Part shown: piece by piece, positions 17,923 to 27,547 of the stretch | Layout of the letters: the number at the start of each line of letters is the position of its first letter | How positions within the stretch are numbered: the stretch's first letter is position 1 | Assembly (NCBI GenBank): GCA_900551325.1 | Contig: URVM01000013.1 | Coordinates: 1 to 64,000, forward strand | Reading direction: 5' to 3' | DNA from: an uncultured Eubacteriales bacterium | GTDB taxonomy: Bacteria > Bacillota > Clostridia > Lachnospirales > Cellulosilyticaceae | DNA: 64,000 bases | Position numbers and translations under genes: made by a program | Notes under the pieces: model-generated | Told to the model about the DNA's origin: nothing | The model's input: only the letters and a program-made list of their open reading frames with translations | Database searches by the model: none

Positions 17923-18786
17923 ATGAACAATACATTTAACAAACTTAGTGATACTTATATATTAGCAAATGGTGTACACATTCCATGTGTTGGCTTTGGT
18001 ACTTGGCAAACACCAAGTGGTGAAGTAGCTGTTGAATCTGTGAAGAGTGCACTTAAAGCAGGTTATGTACATATTGATACAGCAGCTTGCTATGGCAATG
18101 AAGCCAGTGTTGGAGAAGCTATTAAAGCATCTGGTATAGAAAGAGAAAGACTTTTTGTAACAAGTAAAGTATGGAATACAGATAGAGGATATGAAAAAAC
18201 TTTAGAAGCTTTTGAAACGACTATGGAAAAGCTTCAATTAGACTATTTAGATCTTTACCTTATTCACTGGCCAGCTATAGAAAAGCAATTTGAAAACTGG
18301 AGAGAAATTAATAGTGATACTTGGCGTGCACTAGAAAAACTTTATAAAGATGGACATATTAAGGCAATTGGTGTAAGTAATTTCTTACCACATCATTTAG
18401 AAGCTTTAATGGAAGATGCAAAGATTAAACCAATGGTAAATCAAATTGAATATCATCCAGGTTTTACACAAAAAGCAAGTGTAACATTCTGTAAGGAACA
18501 TGGTATTTTAGTAGAAGCATGGAGCCCACTAGGAACAGGCAATGTGCTTAATAATGAAACCCTTATAGAGATTGCAAGTAAATACAATAAATCAGTTGCT
18601 CAACTTTGTATTAGATGGGTATTACAACATGGTTTATTGCCACTACCTAAATCTGTAACAGAATCTAGAATTATAGAAAACACTTATGTATTTGATTTTG
18701 AAATAAGTGATGAAGATATGAAGACAATAGATGCATTACCATTTTGCGGTGGTTCAGGAATCAATCCTGATGAAGTTACATTCTAA
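17923..18786 (+). CDS. Aldo/keto reductase
   Basis: This NAD(P)H-dependent aldehyde/ketone reductase of 287 aa has a TIM-barrel fold. The catalytic tetrad is visible as D52, Y57 (DTAACYGNE), K82 (VTSKVW) and H115 (YLIHWP); GVSNF and the C-terminal LPKSVTESRIIEN cofactor segment are also present. It is closest in layout to 2,5-diketo-gluconate reductase-like (AKR5) enzymes. The natural substrate is not evident. An AGGAGG precedes the ATG, and a strong terminator follows. Confidence 0.93.
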   Translation: MNNTFNKLSDTYILANGVHIPCVGFGTWQTPSGEVAVESVKSALKAGYVHIDTAACYGNEASVGEAIKASGIERERLFVTSKVWNTDRGYEKTLEAFETTMEKLQLDYLDLYLIHWPAIEKQFENWREINSDTWRALEKLYKDGHIKAIGVSNFLPHHLEALMEDAKIKPMVNQIEYHPGFTQKASVTFCKEHGILVEAWSPLGTGNVLNNETLIEIASKYNKSVAQLCIRWVLQHGLLPLPKSVTESRIIENTYVFDFEISDEDMKTIDALPFCGGSGINPDEVTF

Positions 18787-18800
18787 AAGTTAAATAGTTC

Positions 18801-18845
18801 GTATAAAAAGGGAGGCTCTAAAAGTTTAGAGTCTCCCTTTTATAC
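18801..18845. terminator. Terminator after the aldo/keto reductase gene
   Basis: A near-perfect stem of about 21 bp (18801-18822 with 18825-18845), A-rich on the left and T-rich on the right, lies between convergent genes. Confidence 0.9.
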
Positions 18846-18892
18846 GGGCAATGGTAGTTAAGAGATCATCTTTAGTATGTAAAGAGAAGGTT

Positions 18893-19732
18893 TTAAAGAT
18901 TGTTGCGGTATGTACTAGGCGTAAGATGTTCCATCTTTTTAAAGCAAGTACAAAAACTGCTTTCACTATGAAACCCAGTACGAAAAGCAATATCTTTTAC
19001 AGGAATGTCTGAAGTCTTGAGTAAAAATTTTGCAGCAGCAATACGTGTATTCATTAAGTATTGATAAGGTGTAACACCTGTTTCTTTAGTAAAAACACGT
19101 ATGAAATGATACAGACTTAAGTTTGCTTTTTGAGCAAGGTTTTTGATAGAGAGGGGAGTATGAAAATATTGGTTAATATGTGCGATAGTATCTGTGATTA
19201 AAGTAGAGTGATATAAGTCAGTAGGCTTTTCAGAAGGTTGAAGAAGACAATTTAAAAGTTCCGTAATAGAGGCTGAAATATTAGATTCTGATAGAGCCGA
19301 GGAAAAAACAAATAGATTATATATTTTTTCTAGATAAAAAAAGGCAGAAGACGTATTACTAGGTGTAAAAGCATGGCCATTTCTAGAAGTAATTTCTTCA
19401 AAAAAGCTTCGTGCTAACTTGCCATCAAAGTGGATCCAAAAAGCTTCCCAAGTTTCAGGGCTACCATAGCTATGGGGGAGGTAACAGTCTAAGAGAACGA
19501 ATTCTCCACTTTTAGCAGTAAACTGATGAGAGTCTAAGGAAATATTACAAGAACCTTTTACAATATACATAAGAAGAAAGCTATCAAACTGGCTACGCTC
19601 TAAAAAATAATTTGGATCATATAAAAAGTGACCAGTAGAAAGAGGATAAAGATAAAGTTTTTTTGCAAGTAAACTAGGGGAATAGATATAATAATCGGAA
19701 TCAGGAGAGATTCCTAAATCGTGTACGTACAT
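18893..19732 (-). CDS. AraC-family transcriptional regulator
   Basis: The 279-aa protein has an N-terminal cupin-like ligand-binding domain (about residues 20-160) and a C-terminal AraC DNA-binding domain with two helix-turn-helix motifs. These include LAQKANLSLYHFIRVFTKETG and the FRTGFHSESSFCTCFKK segment. Such regulators normally respond to sugars. It is divergent from the DUF5107/TPR genes, which suggests it controls them. GGAGG lies 6-7 nt before the ATG. Confidence 0.93.
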   Translation of the reverse strand: MYVHDLGISPDSDYYIYSPSLLAKKLYLYPLSTGHFLYDPNYFLERSQFDSFLLMYIVKGSCNISLDSHQFTAKSGEFVLLDCYLPHSYGSPETWEAFWIHFDGKLARSFFEEITSRNGHAFTPSNTSSAFFYLEKIYNLFVFSSALSESNISASITELLNCLLQPSEKPTDLYHSTLITDTIAHINQYFHTPLSIKNLAQKANLSLYHFIRVFTKETGVTPYQYLMNTRIAAAKFLLKTSDIPVKDIAFRTGFHSESSFCTCFKKMEHLTPSTYRNNL

Positions 19733-19782
19733 ATAAATCCTCCATAAAAAGTTATAGTACTATTGTAAAAAATTTAAATTTT

Positions 19783-19818
19783 AAAAGCAATAAATAAAAG
19801 CAATAAATAAAAGCAATT
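19783..19818. repeat. Three 13-bp tandem repeats in the AraC/DUF5107 divergent promoter
   Basis: AAAAGCAATAAAT occurs at 19783-19795 and 19796-19808, and a partial third copy (AAAAGCAAT) starts at 19809. AraC-type regulators bind as direct repeats, so this array between araC-like and DUF5107 genes could be its operator; the 13-bp period is shorter than the usual 21 bp. It could also be simple AT-rich slippage. Confidence 0.6.
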
Positions 19819-19908
19819 TTTAAAAATGAATGAGCAAGTAAAAGTAATGATTGCAATAGAATAGTCCTATATAATAAAGCTACATTTTTAAAGAAAGGGT
19901 GTTGAAAT

Positions 19909-22900
19909 ATGGAGGGTGTAAGAATTTGGGAAGAAGAGATCATCATCCCCACTTATGAAGTGAAGGAACCAGACAAAAACCCTATGTTTTTGGAAAAGAG
20001 AGTGTATCAAGGGAGTTCGGGAAAGGTATATCCCTATCCTACAACAGATAAGATTAGTAATGAAAAAACAGATAAAGTATATAAGGCAGTTTATATTGAA
20101 AATAGATATATCCAAATAATGATTTTACCTGAGCTTGGGGGGCGTATACAAAGGGCTTATGATAAGACAAATAATTATGACTTTGTTTATTATAATCATG
20201 TGATTAAACCTGCCTTAGTAGGACTTTTAGGTCCATGGATTTCAGGTGGAATAGAGTTTAATTGGCCTCAGCATCATAGACCAACTACGTTTATGCCAGT
20301 AGATTATAAGATTCAAGCTAATGAAGATGGAAGTAAGAGCGTACTACTTAATGATGTGGACCAAATGTATGGAACAAAAGGCATTGCAGGTATTACCTAT
20401 ATCCTAATAAAGCTTATATAGAAATTAAAGGTCAATTGTATAATAGGACACCACTCCCACAAACTTTTCTCTGGTGGGCAAATCCAGCTGTACCAGCAAA
20501 TGAATATACCCAATCCATTTTCCCACCAGATGTACATTCAGTGATGGACCATGGCAAAAGAGATGTATCACGGTTCCCAATTGCAAGGGGAATTTATTAT
20601 AAACATGATTATAGCGAAGGTGTAGATATCTCTAGATATAAAAACATACCTGTACCAACGTCCTACATGGCAGAAAAGTCAGAGTATGATTTTGTAGGGG
20701 GATATGATTATAAGGAAGAAGCTGGCATCTTACATGTAGCTGACCATCATATATCTCCAGGAAAGAAACAGTGGACTTGGGGGTGTGGGGAGTTTGGCAA
20801 AGCATGGGATAGAAACTTAACAGATAATGATGGACCATACATAGAACTTATGACTGGTGTGTATACGGACAATCAGCCAGACTTTACATGGCTTAAGCCT
20901 TTTGAAGAAAAGACATTTAAACAGTATTTTATGCCGTACAAACAAGTAGGTGCAGTTAAAAATGCATCTATAAATGCAGCATTAAATATAGAAAAGCAAA
21001 CAGAGGGTCTTAAAATAGTTGTCTATGCAACTGGTATTTATGAAAATGCTCTAATCAAAGTCATGGAAAAAGGCAAGAAAGTTTATGAAGAACAGGTATT
21101 GCTTTCACCAGAAAATATTTATGAAAAAGTAATTGCTGTAGTACCAGAAAGGCTAGAAGATATTTTAGTACAAGTTTATTCAGATGAAGAAATACTTATA
21201 GAGTATCAGAAAAAAGAAGAAGAGCTGGGTGAACTACCAAAACCAGCAGAAGCAGCAGATACTCCAGAAAACATTCGAACCAATGAAGAACTGTTTTTAA
21301 CAGGGCAACATATAGAGCAGTATCGCCATGCAACCTATCTTCCAGATGACTACTATTTAGAAGGATTAAAACGTGATTCAGGTGATATTCGAATAAATAA
21401 TGCCTATGGATTACTGCTTATGAGAAGGGGGAATTTTACTCAAGCGGAAGAGTATTTCAATAAGGCTTTAAAACGTCTTACATGGAAAAATCCAAATCCT
21501 TATAATAGTGAACCTTATTATAACCTTGGGTTAGCATTATTTTATCAAGATAAGCTTAAAGAAGCATTTGATGCCTTCTATAAGGCTACGTGGAGTAATG
21601 AGCAGCAAGAAATGGCTTTTTACTATCTTGCAGCAATCAGAACAAGCTGGAAGGAATACAAAGAAGCTCTAGAATTTGTTGAAAAAAGCTTAATAAAGAA
21701 TGTACATCATGTAAAAGCTAGAGGACTAAAGGCTATTCTTTTAAGAAAGTTAGGAAGAACAGAAGAAGCCACTAGATGGATAGGAGACAATTTAAAAGTA
21801 GATGCTTTTGACTATTTATCTCTCTTTGAATTAACCAAAGTTGAAGAAGATAAAGAAGATAAGCTTACACATATGCAGACACTCATGCGTAATTTCCAAG
21901 AAAACTATTTGCAAGTTGCAAGAGATTATGCAGAAGTGGGCTGCTACAGTGAAGCCATTGAGATATTGGAAATATGTATAAAACAGTATCCTCTAATACA
22001 TTATTATAAAGCGTATTATTATATGAAAATGGGGAAGGTAGATAGAGCAAATGAGACATATAAGTTAGCTGAAGCATGTATGCCAAATTATTGTTTCCCA
22101 AATAAACTAGAAGATATTTGCGTATTAGAAGGGGCTATCCAAGTTAATAAGGCAGGGGCAAAGGCTTATTATTACTTAGGTAATTTATATTATGATAAGT
22201 TGCAATTTGAAAAAGCAATAACCTTATGGGAAACATCAGTCAAACTAGATGATACATTTGCTACAGTACATAGAAATTTAGCTCTAGCGTATTTTAATAA
22301 AAAATCTTATATAGAGGCTGCTAGAATAGAGCTAGAAACAGCCTTTAAATTAGATGAGACAGATGCAAGAGTATTCCTTGAGTTAGATCAACTTTATAAA
22401 AAGTTAAATATGGGATTTGAAGAGCGTCTTGTAAACTTTGAAAAGTATAAAGGATTAGTAGAAGAGCGAGATGATTTATTTATTGAATATGTAACACTTC
22501 ACAATCTTTTAGGTTACTATGAACGAGCATATGAGCTTATTATGTCTCATATATTTAAACCGTGGGAAGGTGCAGAAGGAAAGATTACAAGCCAGTATAA
22601 AACAGCACTTGTTGAAATGGCCAAAGAAAAGATTCATAAAAAATGTTATGAAGAAGCAGAAGAACTTCTATTACGTGCCCAAGTATATCCTGAGAATTTA
22701 GGAGAAGGTAGACTAGAGGGGACAAAGGAAAATCATATTTATTACTATCTTGGAAAAGTGAATAAAGTACTTGAAAAAGAAGAAAAAGCTAAACAGTACT
22801 TCCAACTAGCAGAACTTGGAGAAAATGAACCAGCAGGTGTGATGTATTACTATGATCAACCAGCAGATATGATTTTATATAAAGGTCTTGCAAAGTGGGA

Positions 22901-23204
22901 ATTAGGAGATAAAAAGGGAGCAAGTGCATGCTTTAATAAACTGATGGACTATGGTGAAGAGCACGTAAATGATGAAATGCGTATTGATTATTTTGCAGTA
23001 TCCTTACCTGATTTTCTAATCTTTGAAGAAGATTTAAATAAAAAGAATAAGGCACATTGCTATTATTTAATGGGATTAGCCCATCTAGGTATGCAAGAAG
23101 ATAAGAAAGCTAAAGAAAAGTTTGAACAGGCATTAGCGTTTGATTTTAACCATCAAAATTGTAGATTATATAAGAAAATGGCAGAAGAAAGGGTGAAGTT
23201 ATAA
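19909..23204 (+). pseudogene. DUF5107/TPR protein gene split by a single-base frameshift
   Basis: Two frames encode one protein. The 5' frame (19909-20421, 170 aa) carries the start of a DUF5107 domain up to GTKGIAGIT, then runs off-frame to a stop. The next frame continues the domain (YPNKAYIEIKGQLYNRTP, from about 20398) and stays open to 23204. Adding one base near 20397 would restore an ORF of about 1098 aa. DUF5107 has a galactose-mutarotase/glycoside-hydrolase-like beta-sandwich, and the C-terminal two thirds is TPR repeats. The paralogue directly downstream is intact and shows the same order (LPELGGR, then FSGGVEWN, then WWSN). The frameshift may be a real mutation or an assembly error; no slippery heptamer is visible. 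Confidence 0.8.
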
Positions 23205-25151
23205 ATGAAACCAGAAATTCATTTTGGACAGGAATATATGAATGTAGGGGGATTTGGAGAAGAAGCAAGTGTTCCTGATTTAATAGGGGGACTAGTATTA
23301 CAAAATGACTTAGAATTTCATCTAGGAGAAGAAGATGAGATTTATGAAGGCTATGGGAGATGCAGAAGTTCTTATCCATATAGACAAATTTCTACCTACT
23401 CTAGACAACTAGAAAAGAAACCAGTAAAAACAGTAGTACTTGAAAATAATTATTTAAGAGCTGTTTTCTTACCAGAGTTAGGGGGAAGACTATGGTCACT
23501 TTGGGATAAAGAGCAAAATCAAAATTTACTTTATACTAATGATGTCATTCGATTTAGTAATTTAGCAGTTAGAAATGCTTGGTTTAGTGGGGGAGTAGAG
23601 TGGAATATTGGTGTTATAGGGCATTGTCCATTTACAACCTCTCCTTTATTTACTGCTTTATTAGAAGATGAAGATGGCACACCTATTTTGCGTATGTATG
23701 AATATGAAAGAATACGTAAAGTAACCTATCAGATGGACTTTTGGTTAGGAGAAGAAGATAGATTTTTAAATGCTAGGATGAGGATTATGAACTTTGGTGA
23801 AGAAGTTGTACCTATGTACTGGTGGAGTAATATTGCAGTCCCAGAGCATGAAAATGGAAGAATCATAGTTCCAGCTCATGAAGCTTACACATTTAGAGAA
23901 GGAGGCGTTTATAAGGTAGATGTTCCTATGGTAGATGGAATAGACATTTCAAAATACAAAAATATTCCTACCTCTGTAGATTACTTCTTTAATATTTCTA
24001 AGGAAACTCCAAAGTATATTGCACATGTAAATGAGAAGGGGTATGGACTCTTACATTTATCTACTAGTCGTTTACAATCAAGAAAGTTATTTTCATGGGG
24101 GAGTAAACAAGCAGCTAATCGTTGGCAAGAGTTTTTAACTAAGGATGGAGGAAGATACTTAGAGATTCAGGCAGGACTTGGCAAGACCCAATACGGATGT
24201 ATTCCCATGGCACCTCATACAGCGTGGGAGTGGTTAGAAAGATATGGTGCTATTTCTCTTGATGAAACTGACAAAGATAAATCTTTTGATGAGCTAAAAG
24301 AAGTAGTGACTAAAAGAGTAATAGAAAATCCAGTTTATCAGGAAATGGAAGAAGTTTTAGCAAAAACGAAGCAAATGGCAAAGCAACAAGCAAAGGTGCA
24401 TCAAGAAGGAAGTGGCTTTGGAGAACTCAAAAACATAGAACGGGTCTTAAAAGGAAAAGGTAAGATTTCTAATCATCTTGACTTTGAAACAAATAAAGAA
24501 GAAAGCATTTGGAAAAACTTCCTATATACAGGTACTTTGGAAGAACCAGATAGTACGTGTGTACCGCCTGCATTTGTAAATGATGAAGTATTCTTTCATA
24601 TATTAAAGAAACTAGTAGAAGAAAATCCAAATGACAATTGGTATGCCAGCTATCAACTTGGTATTTTCTATTTCCAAAAAGAACAGTACCAAGAAGCAGA
24701 AAAAGTATTTAAGCAATCTATTGAGATTAAAGAAAATGGATGGGCTTATCATGGCTTAGCGTCTGTATATGTACTCTTAAATGAAAGAGAACAAGCTATC
24801 CAAATGTTAGTAAAAGGTATACAGATGTGTAAGGATGACTTATCCTATGTAAAAGATGGACTAAGAATCTTGACTATGTGTGAAGGTTATAAAGAAATAC
24901 TTGAATTATATGATTTATTAAGTGATGTGTATCAACATGAAAGTAGAGTGAAATTTTATTACATACTAGCATTATACAAAAATGGATATACAAAGAAGGC
25001 CTACGATTTACTTTGTGCAGATGGGGGACTTATTGTAGAAGATATCAGAGAGGGCGAAGTAGCTATTGGAAAGCTATGGAGAGATATGCATAAAGAGTTA
25101 TTTAAAGAAATAGGAGAAGTACCATATTGTTTTGATTTTACGGCGATATGA
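23205..25151 (+). CDS. DUF5107 and TPR-repeat protein
   Basis: The 648-aa protein has an N-terminal DUF5107 domain (about residues 60-370) with LPELGGRLWSLWD, WFSGGVEWNIG and MYWWSNIAVPE, a sugar-active beta-sandwich-like pattern, and C-terminal TPR repeats (about 470-600). The family is cytoplasmic and poorly characterised; it occurs beside carbohydrate-use genes. The ATG follows immediately on the stop codon of the preceding paralogue, so the two are translationally coupled. A divergent AraC gene upstream suggests sugar-responsive control. Confidence 0.8.
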   Translation: MKPEIHFGQEYMNVGGFGEEASVPDLIGGLVLQNDLEFHLGEEDEIYEGYGRCRSSYPYRQISTYSRQLEKKPVKTVVLENNYLRAVFLPELGGRLWSLWDKEQNQNLLYTNDVIRFSNLAVRNAWFSGGVEWNIGVIGHCPFTTSPLFTALLEDEDGTPILRMYEYERIRKVTYQMDFWLGEEDRFLNARMRIMNFGEEVVPMYWWSNIAVPEHENGRIIVPAHEAYTFREGGVYKVDVPMVDGIDISKYKNIPTSVDYFFNISKETPKYIAHVNEKGYGLLHLSTSRLQSRKLFSWGSKQAANRWQEFLTKDGGRYLEIQAGLGKTQYGCIPMAPHTAWEWLERYGAISLDETDKDKSFDELKEVVTKRVIENPVYQEMEEVLAKTKQMAKQQAKVHQEGSGFGELKNIERVLKGKGKISNHLDFETNKEESIWKNFLYTGTLEEPDSTCVPPAFVNDEVFFHILKKLVEENPNDNWYASYQLGIFYFQKEQYQEAEKVFKQSIEIKENGWAYHGLASVYVLLNEREQAIQMLVKGIQMCKDDLSYVKDGLRILTMCEGYKEILELYDLLSDVYQHESRVKFYYILALYKNGYTKKAYDLLCADGGLIVEDIREGEVAIGKLWRDMHKELFKEIGEVPYCFDFTAI

Positions 25152-25226
25152 TTTTAGATAAGGTGCTAACATTTTGTAGTAATTCACATACAAATCACAA
25201 AGCAAATATATATTAAAGGTATAAGC

Positions 25227-25272
25227 ATATAAAACCGAGTACTCCTATTTGATAAGGTACTCGGTTTTATAT
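25227..25272. terminator. Bidirectional terminator between DUF5107 and EamA genes
   Basis: A perfect 16-bp stem pairs 25227-25242 with 25257-25272 (core AAAACCGAGTAC/GTACTCGGTTTT), placed between convergent genes. Confidence 0.92.
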
Positions 25273-25277
25273 ATTGT

Positions 25278-26144
25278 TTAATAGATTTCCTTAGTTTTAG
25301 TTTGGCTACATAAATAAGTAGAAACAAGTACAATAGCTGTACCAATAAGTTGTATACCATTTAATGGTTCATTTAAGAATAGGGCAGCAAAAAAAACTGC
25401 AGAGACAGGATCAATATAACTTAAAACAGCTGTAAGTTGTGTAGGTGTTTCTTTAAGACCAGTAAAATAAAAGTAACAGGCTATACCAGTATGTAGAATA
25501 CCTAGAATAAGAAGCATAGGTAAATAAGTAAATACCCTATTAAAATCATGGTAGATAATAAGTACAGGTGAAAGGGTAATAGCAGCTGATATAAGTTGAA
25601 TAAAGGTTTTATCCAAGTTATCAATGTCCTCAAGCTTTTTGTTGCATAAGATAAGTAAAGCATAAAATATAGCAGAGCCAATGCCAAAAAGTAATCCTAA
25701 AGTGTGATTATAGGTAGCTTGGGAAGTACTTGTAGAACTAAATACAATAAGTGCAAGTCCTAAAGGTGCAAGCATGGCAGTAGCTAGTTGCTTTTTGCTT
25801 AGTCTTTCCTTAAGAATAAAAGGTGCTAAAAAGAGTACTAAAATAGGTGCTAAATAGTAAGTCATAGTCCCTATAGCTATAGTAGTATAGCGAAGGGCTT
25901 GAAAGAAAAGAAGCCAGTTAATCCCCATGATAATGCCAGATAAGGCAGCTAGCCTAAATGTTTTCTTACTACAGTTAAAAGGTTTTTTCCTTTTCATAAG
26001 CATAAGAGCAAGTATGAAGATAGAACCAATAATCACTCTATAAAGTACAAGTTCTACTGTAGACAGTGGTATGCCACGAACAAAAATACCAATGCTTCCG
26101 AAGATAAGCATGGATACAATAAGTTTAAGATAAGATTTCCACAA
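25278..26144 (-). CDS. EamA/DMT-family transporter
   Basis: The 288-aa protein has ten predicted membrane helices in two EamA repeats, the layout of the drug/metabolite transporter superfamily (export of amino acids, nucleotides or metabolites). Typical segments include ALRYTTIAIGTMTYYLAPIL at the end of the first repeat and LSYIDPVSAVFFAALFLNE in the second. Start codon is TTG at 26144 with GAAGGGA 6 nt upstream; no ATG is nearby. Substrate cannot be inferred. It is divergent from the S66 peptidase gene. Confidence 0.9.
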   Translation of the reverse strand: MWKSYLKLIVSMLIFGSIGIFVRGIPLSTVELVLYRVIIGSIFILALMLMKRKKPFNCSKKTFRLAALSGIIMGINWLLFFQALRYTTIAIGTMTYYLAPILVLFLAPFILKERLSKKQLATAMLAPLGLALIVFSSTSTSQATYNHTLGLLFGIGSAIFYALLILCNKKLEDIDNLDKTFIQLISAAITLSPVLIIYHDFNRVFTYLPMLLILGILHTGIACYFYFTGLKETPTQLTAVLSYIDPVSAVFFAALFLNEPLNGIQLIGTAIVLVSTYLCSQTKTKEIY

Positions 26145-26297
26145 AATATATCCCTTCTTTCTTTGTGCTAAATATTTTTACTTTATTACAAAAGAGTAGA
26201 TATGTCAAACTTATAGGGAATGGGATAATATAGGGCATATCCCTTTGCTTTAAATAGGAAAAAAGGTTATAATAAGGAGGAGAAGAGGAGGAGCAAT

Positions 26298-27143
26298 ATG
26301 AAATTAGGAAGCAAAGTTGCCATTGTATGTTGTTCAAATGCTCAACTCACTTCATATGAACCTAAAATCAATGAATTACTCAAAGTACTAGAAGGGATTG
26401 GGTTAGAACCTGTTTGCAGTGAATTTATATATGAAAAGTATTCTGTATTTAGTGGAACAGGTAAAGAAAGAGCAAATGCTCTTATGAACTTCTATAAAGA
26501 CCCTGAAATTCATGCTATTTTTGATATTTCAGGAGGAGATCTTGGAAACGAAGTACTACCTTACTTAGATTTTGAAATTATACAAAAAAGCAATAAAGCT
26601 TTTTGGGGCTATAGTGATTTGACGACGATTATTAATGCAATTTATGCCAAAACAGGTGTAAGTTCCATTTTATATCAAGTTAGAAATCTTATTTATGAAG
26701 ATTCTACTAACCAAATAGAGAATTTCAAAAAAACAATATTAGATGGTACTACAGATTTATTCCAATTTGAGTATGATTTTATCCAAGGCAAAGAACTAGA
26801 AGGTATAGTAGTAGGTGGAAATATTAGATGTTTACTTAAACTAGCAGGAACACCTTACTGGCCTAATATGCAAGATAAGGTTTTACTACTAGAAGCAATG
26901 GGAACGAATGTAGCACAAGCTACAACCTATTTATGCCAGCTTCAACAACTTGGAGTTTTTGAACAAATTAGAGGGATTATTCTAGGTACTTTTTCAAAAA
27001 TGGAGGCAGAAAAGAGTATGCCAACCATTGTTGATTTAGTACGTCAATATATAGATCCCCACATGCCTATAGTGAAAACTCAAGAAATAGGACATGGAAC
27101 AAATTCTAAAGCTATTATAATTGGTGAAAAGATACAATTATAA
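26298..27143 (+). CDS. S66-family peptidase (LD-carboxypeptidase / MccF-like)
   Basis: The 281-aa protein resembles S66 serine peptidases, which include LD-carboxypeptidases of peptidoglycan recycling and MccF, which inactivates microcin C7. The nucleophile Ser106 lies in WGYSDLTT after a strand-turn, and later segments supply the Glu (LLLEAMG) and His (EIGHG) of the triad. No signal peptide is present, so it acts in the cytoplasm. A very strong GGAGGAG precedes the ATG. The next gene is a small [2Fe-2S] protein 39 nt downstream. Confidence 0.87.
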   Translation: MKLGSKVAIVCCSNAQLTSYEPKINELLKVLEGIGLEPVCSEFIYEKYSVFSGTGKERANALMNFYKDPEIHAIFDISGGDLGNEVLPYLDFEIIQKSNKAFWGYSDLTTIINAIYAKTGVSSILYQVRNLIYEDSTNQIENFKKTILDGTTDLFQFEYDFIQGKELEGIVVGGNIRCLLKLAGTPYWPNMQDKVLLLEAMGTNVAQATTYLCQLQQLGVFEQIRGIILGTFSKMEAEKSMPTIVDLVRQYIDPHMPIVKTQEIGHGTNSKAIIIGEKIQL

Positions 27144-27182
27144 AACAATAAAATAATAAATATGAAAATTAGGAGGTATACC

Positions 27183-27362
27183 ATGAGTAACGTATGTTTA
27201 TGTAAAGGTATTGCAGAAGAAGTAATTGTAGCAGCTATTAAAGAAGGTGCTAACACATTTGAAGAAGTAAGTGAAAAAACAGGTGCAGGTACAGGTGCTT
27301 GCCGTGGTGGAAGATGTAAAGGTACTATTGAAAAATTAATCGAAGAACATGGTACAAAATAA
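27183..27362 (+). CDS. BFD-like [2Fe-2S]-binding protein
   Basis: The 59-aa protein has the four cysteines of the bacterioferritin-associated ferredoxin-like domain (C5, C7, C40, C45; C-x-C...C-x4-C), a [2Fe-2S] site. Such stand-alone domains shuttle electrons or help mobilise iron. The frame is open from 27162, but AGGAGG fits the ATG at 27183 and the domain begins right there. It probably shares a transcript with the S66 peptidase; a terminator follows at once. Confidence 0.88.
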   Translation: MSNVCLCKGIAEEVIVAAIKEGANTFEEVSEKTGAGTGACRGGRCKGTIEKLIEEHGTK

Positions 27363-27371
27363 ATAAAAAGT

Positions 27372-27418
27372 AGTATTCCCTCTAGATTGGTGTAAACAAT
27401 CTTGAGGGAATATTTTTG
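27372..27418 (+). terminator. Terminator after the BFD-like gene
   Basis: A stem of 18 bp with minor mismatches (27372-27389 with 27397-27414) is followed by a T-rich tract. Confidence 0.88.
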
Positions 27419-27547
27419 TGCTAAAATATAAATTTACGTATAAAGATGTTATAATAATGAAATATTTATAACTAGAGTGTTTACTAAAATGCTAATTTAA
27501 ATAAGGGATGAATTTATACTAGATGTCATGAGGAAGAAGGGGAGTAA

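Noticed and set aside
19783..19818. The 13-bp tandem repeats as a CRISPR array
   Set aside because: Repeats are directly adjacent with no spacers and no cas genes are in the window.
20436..23204. The 3' part of the DUF5107 gene as an independent gene starting at TTG
   Set aside because: The TTG has no ribosome site, and the protein would start in the middle of a conserved domain. The frameshift reading explains it better.
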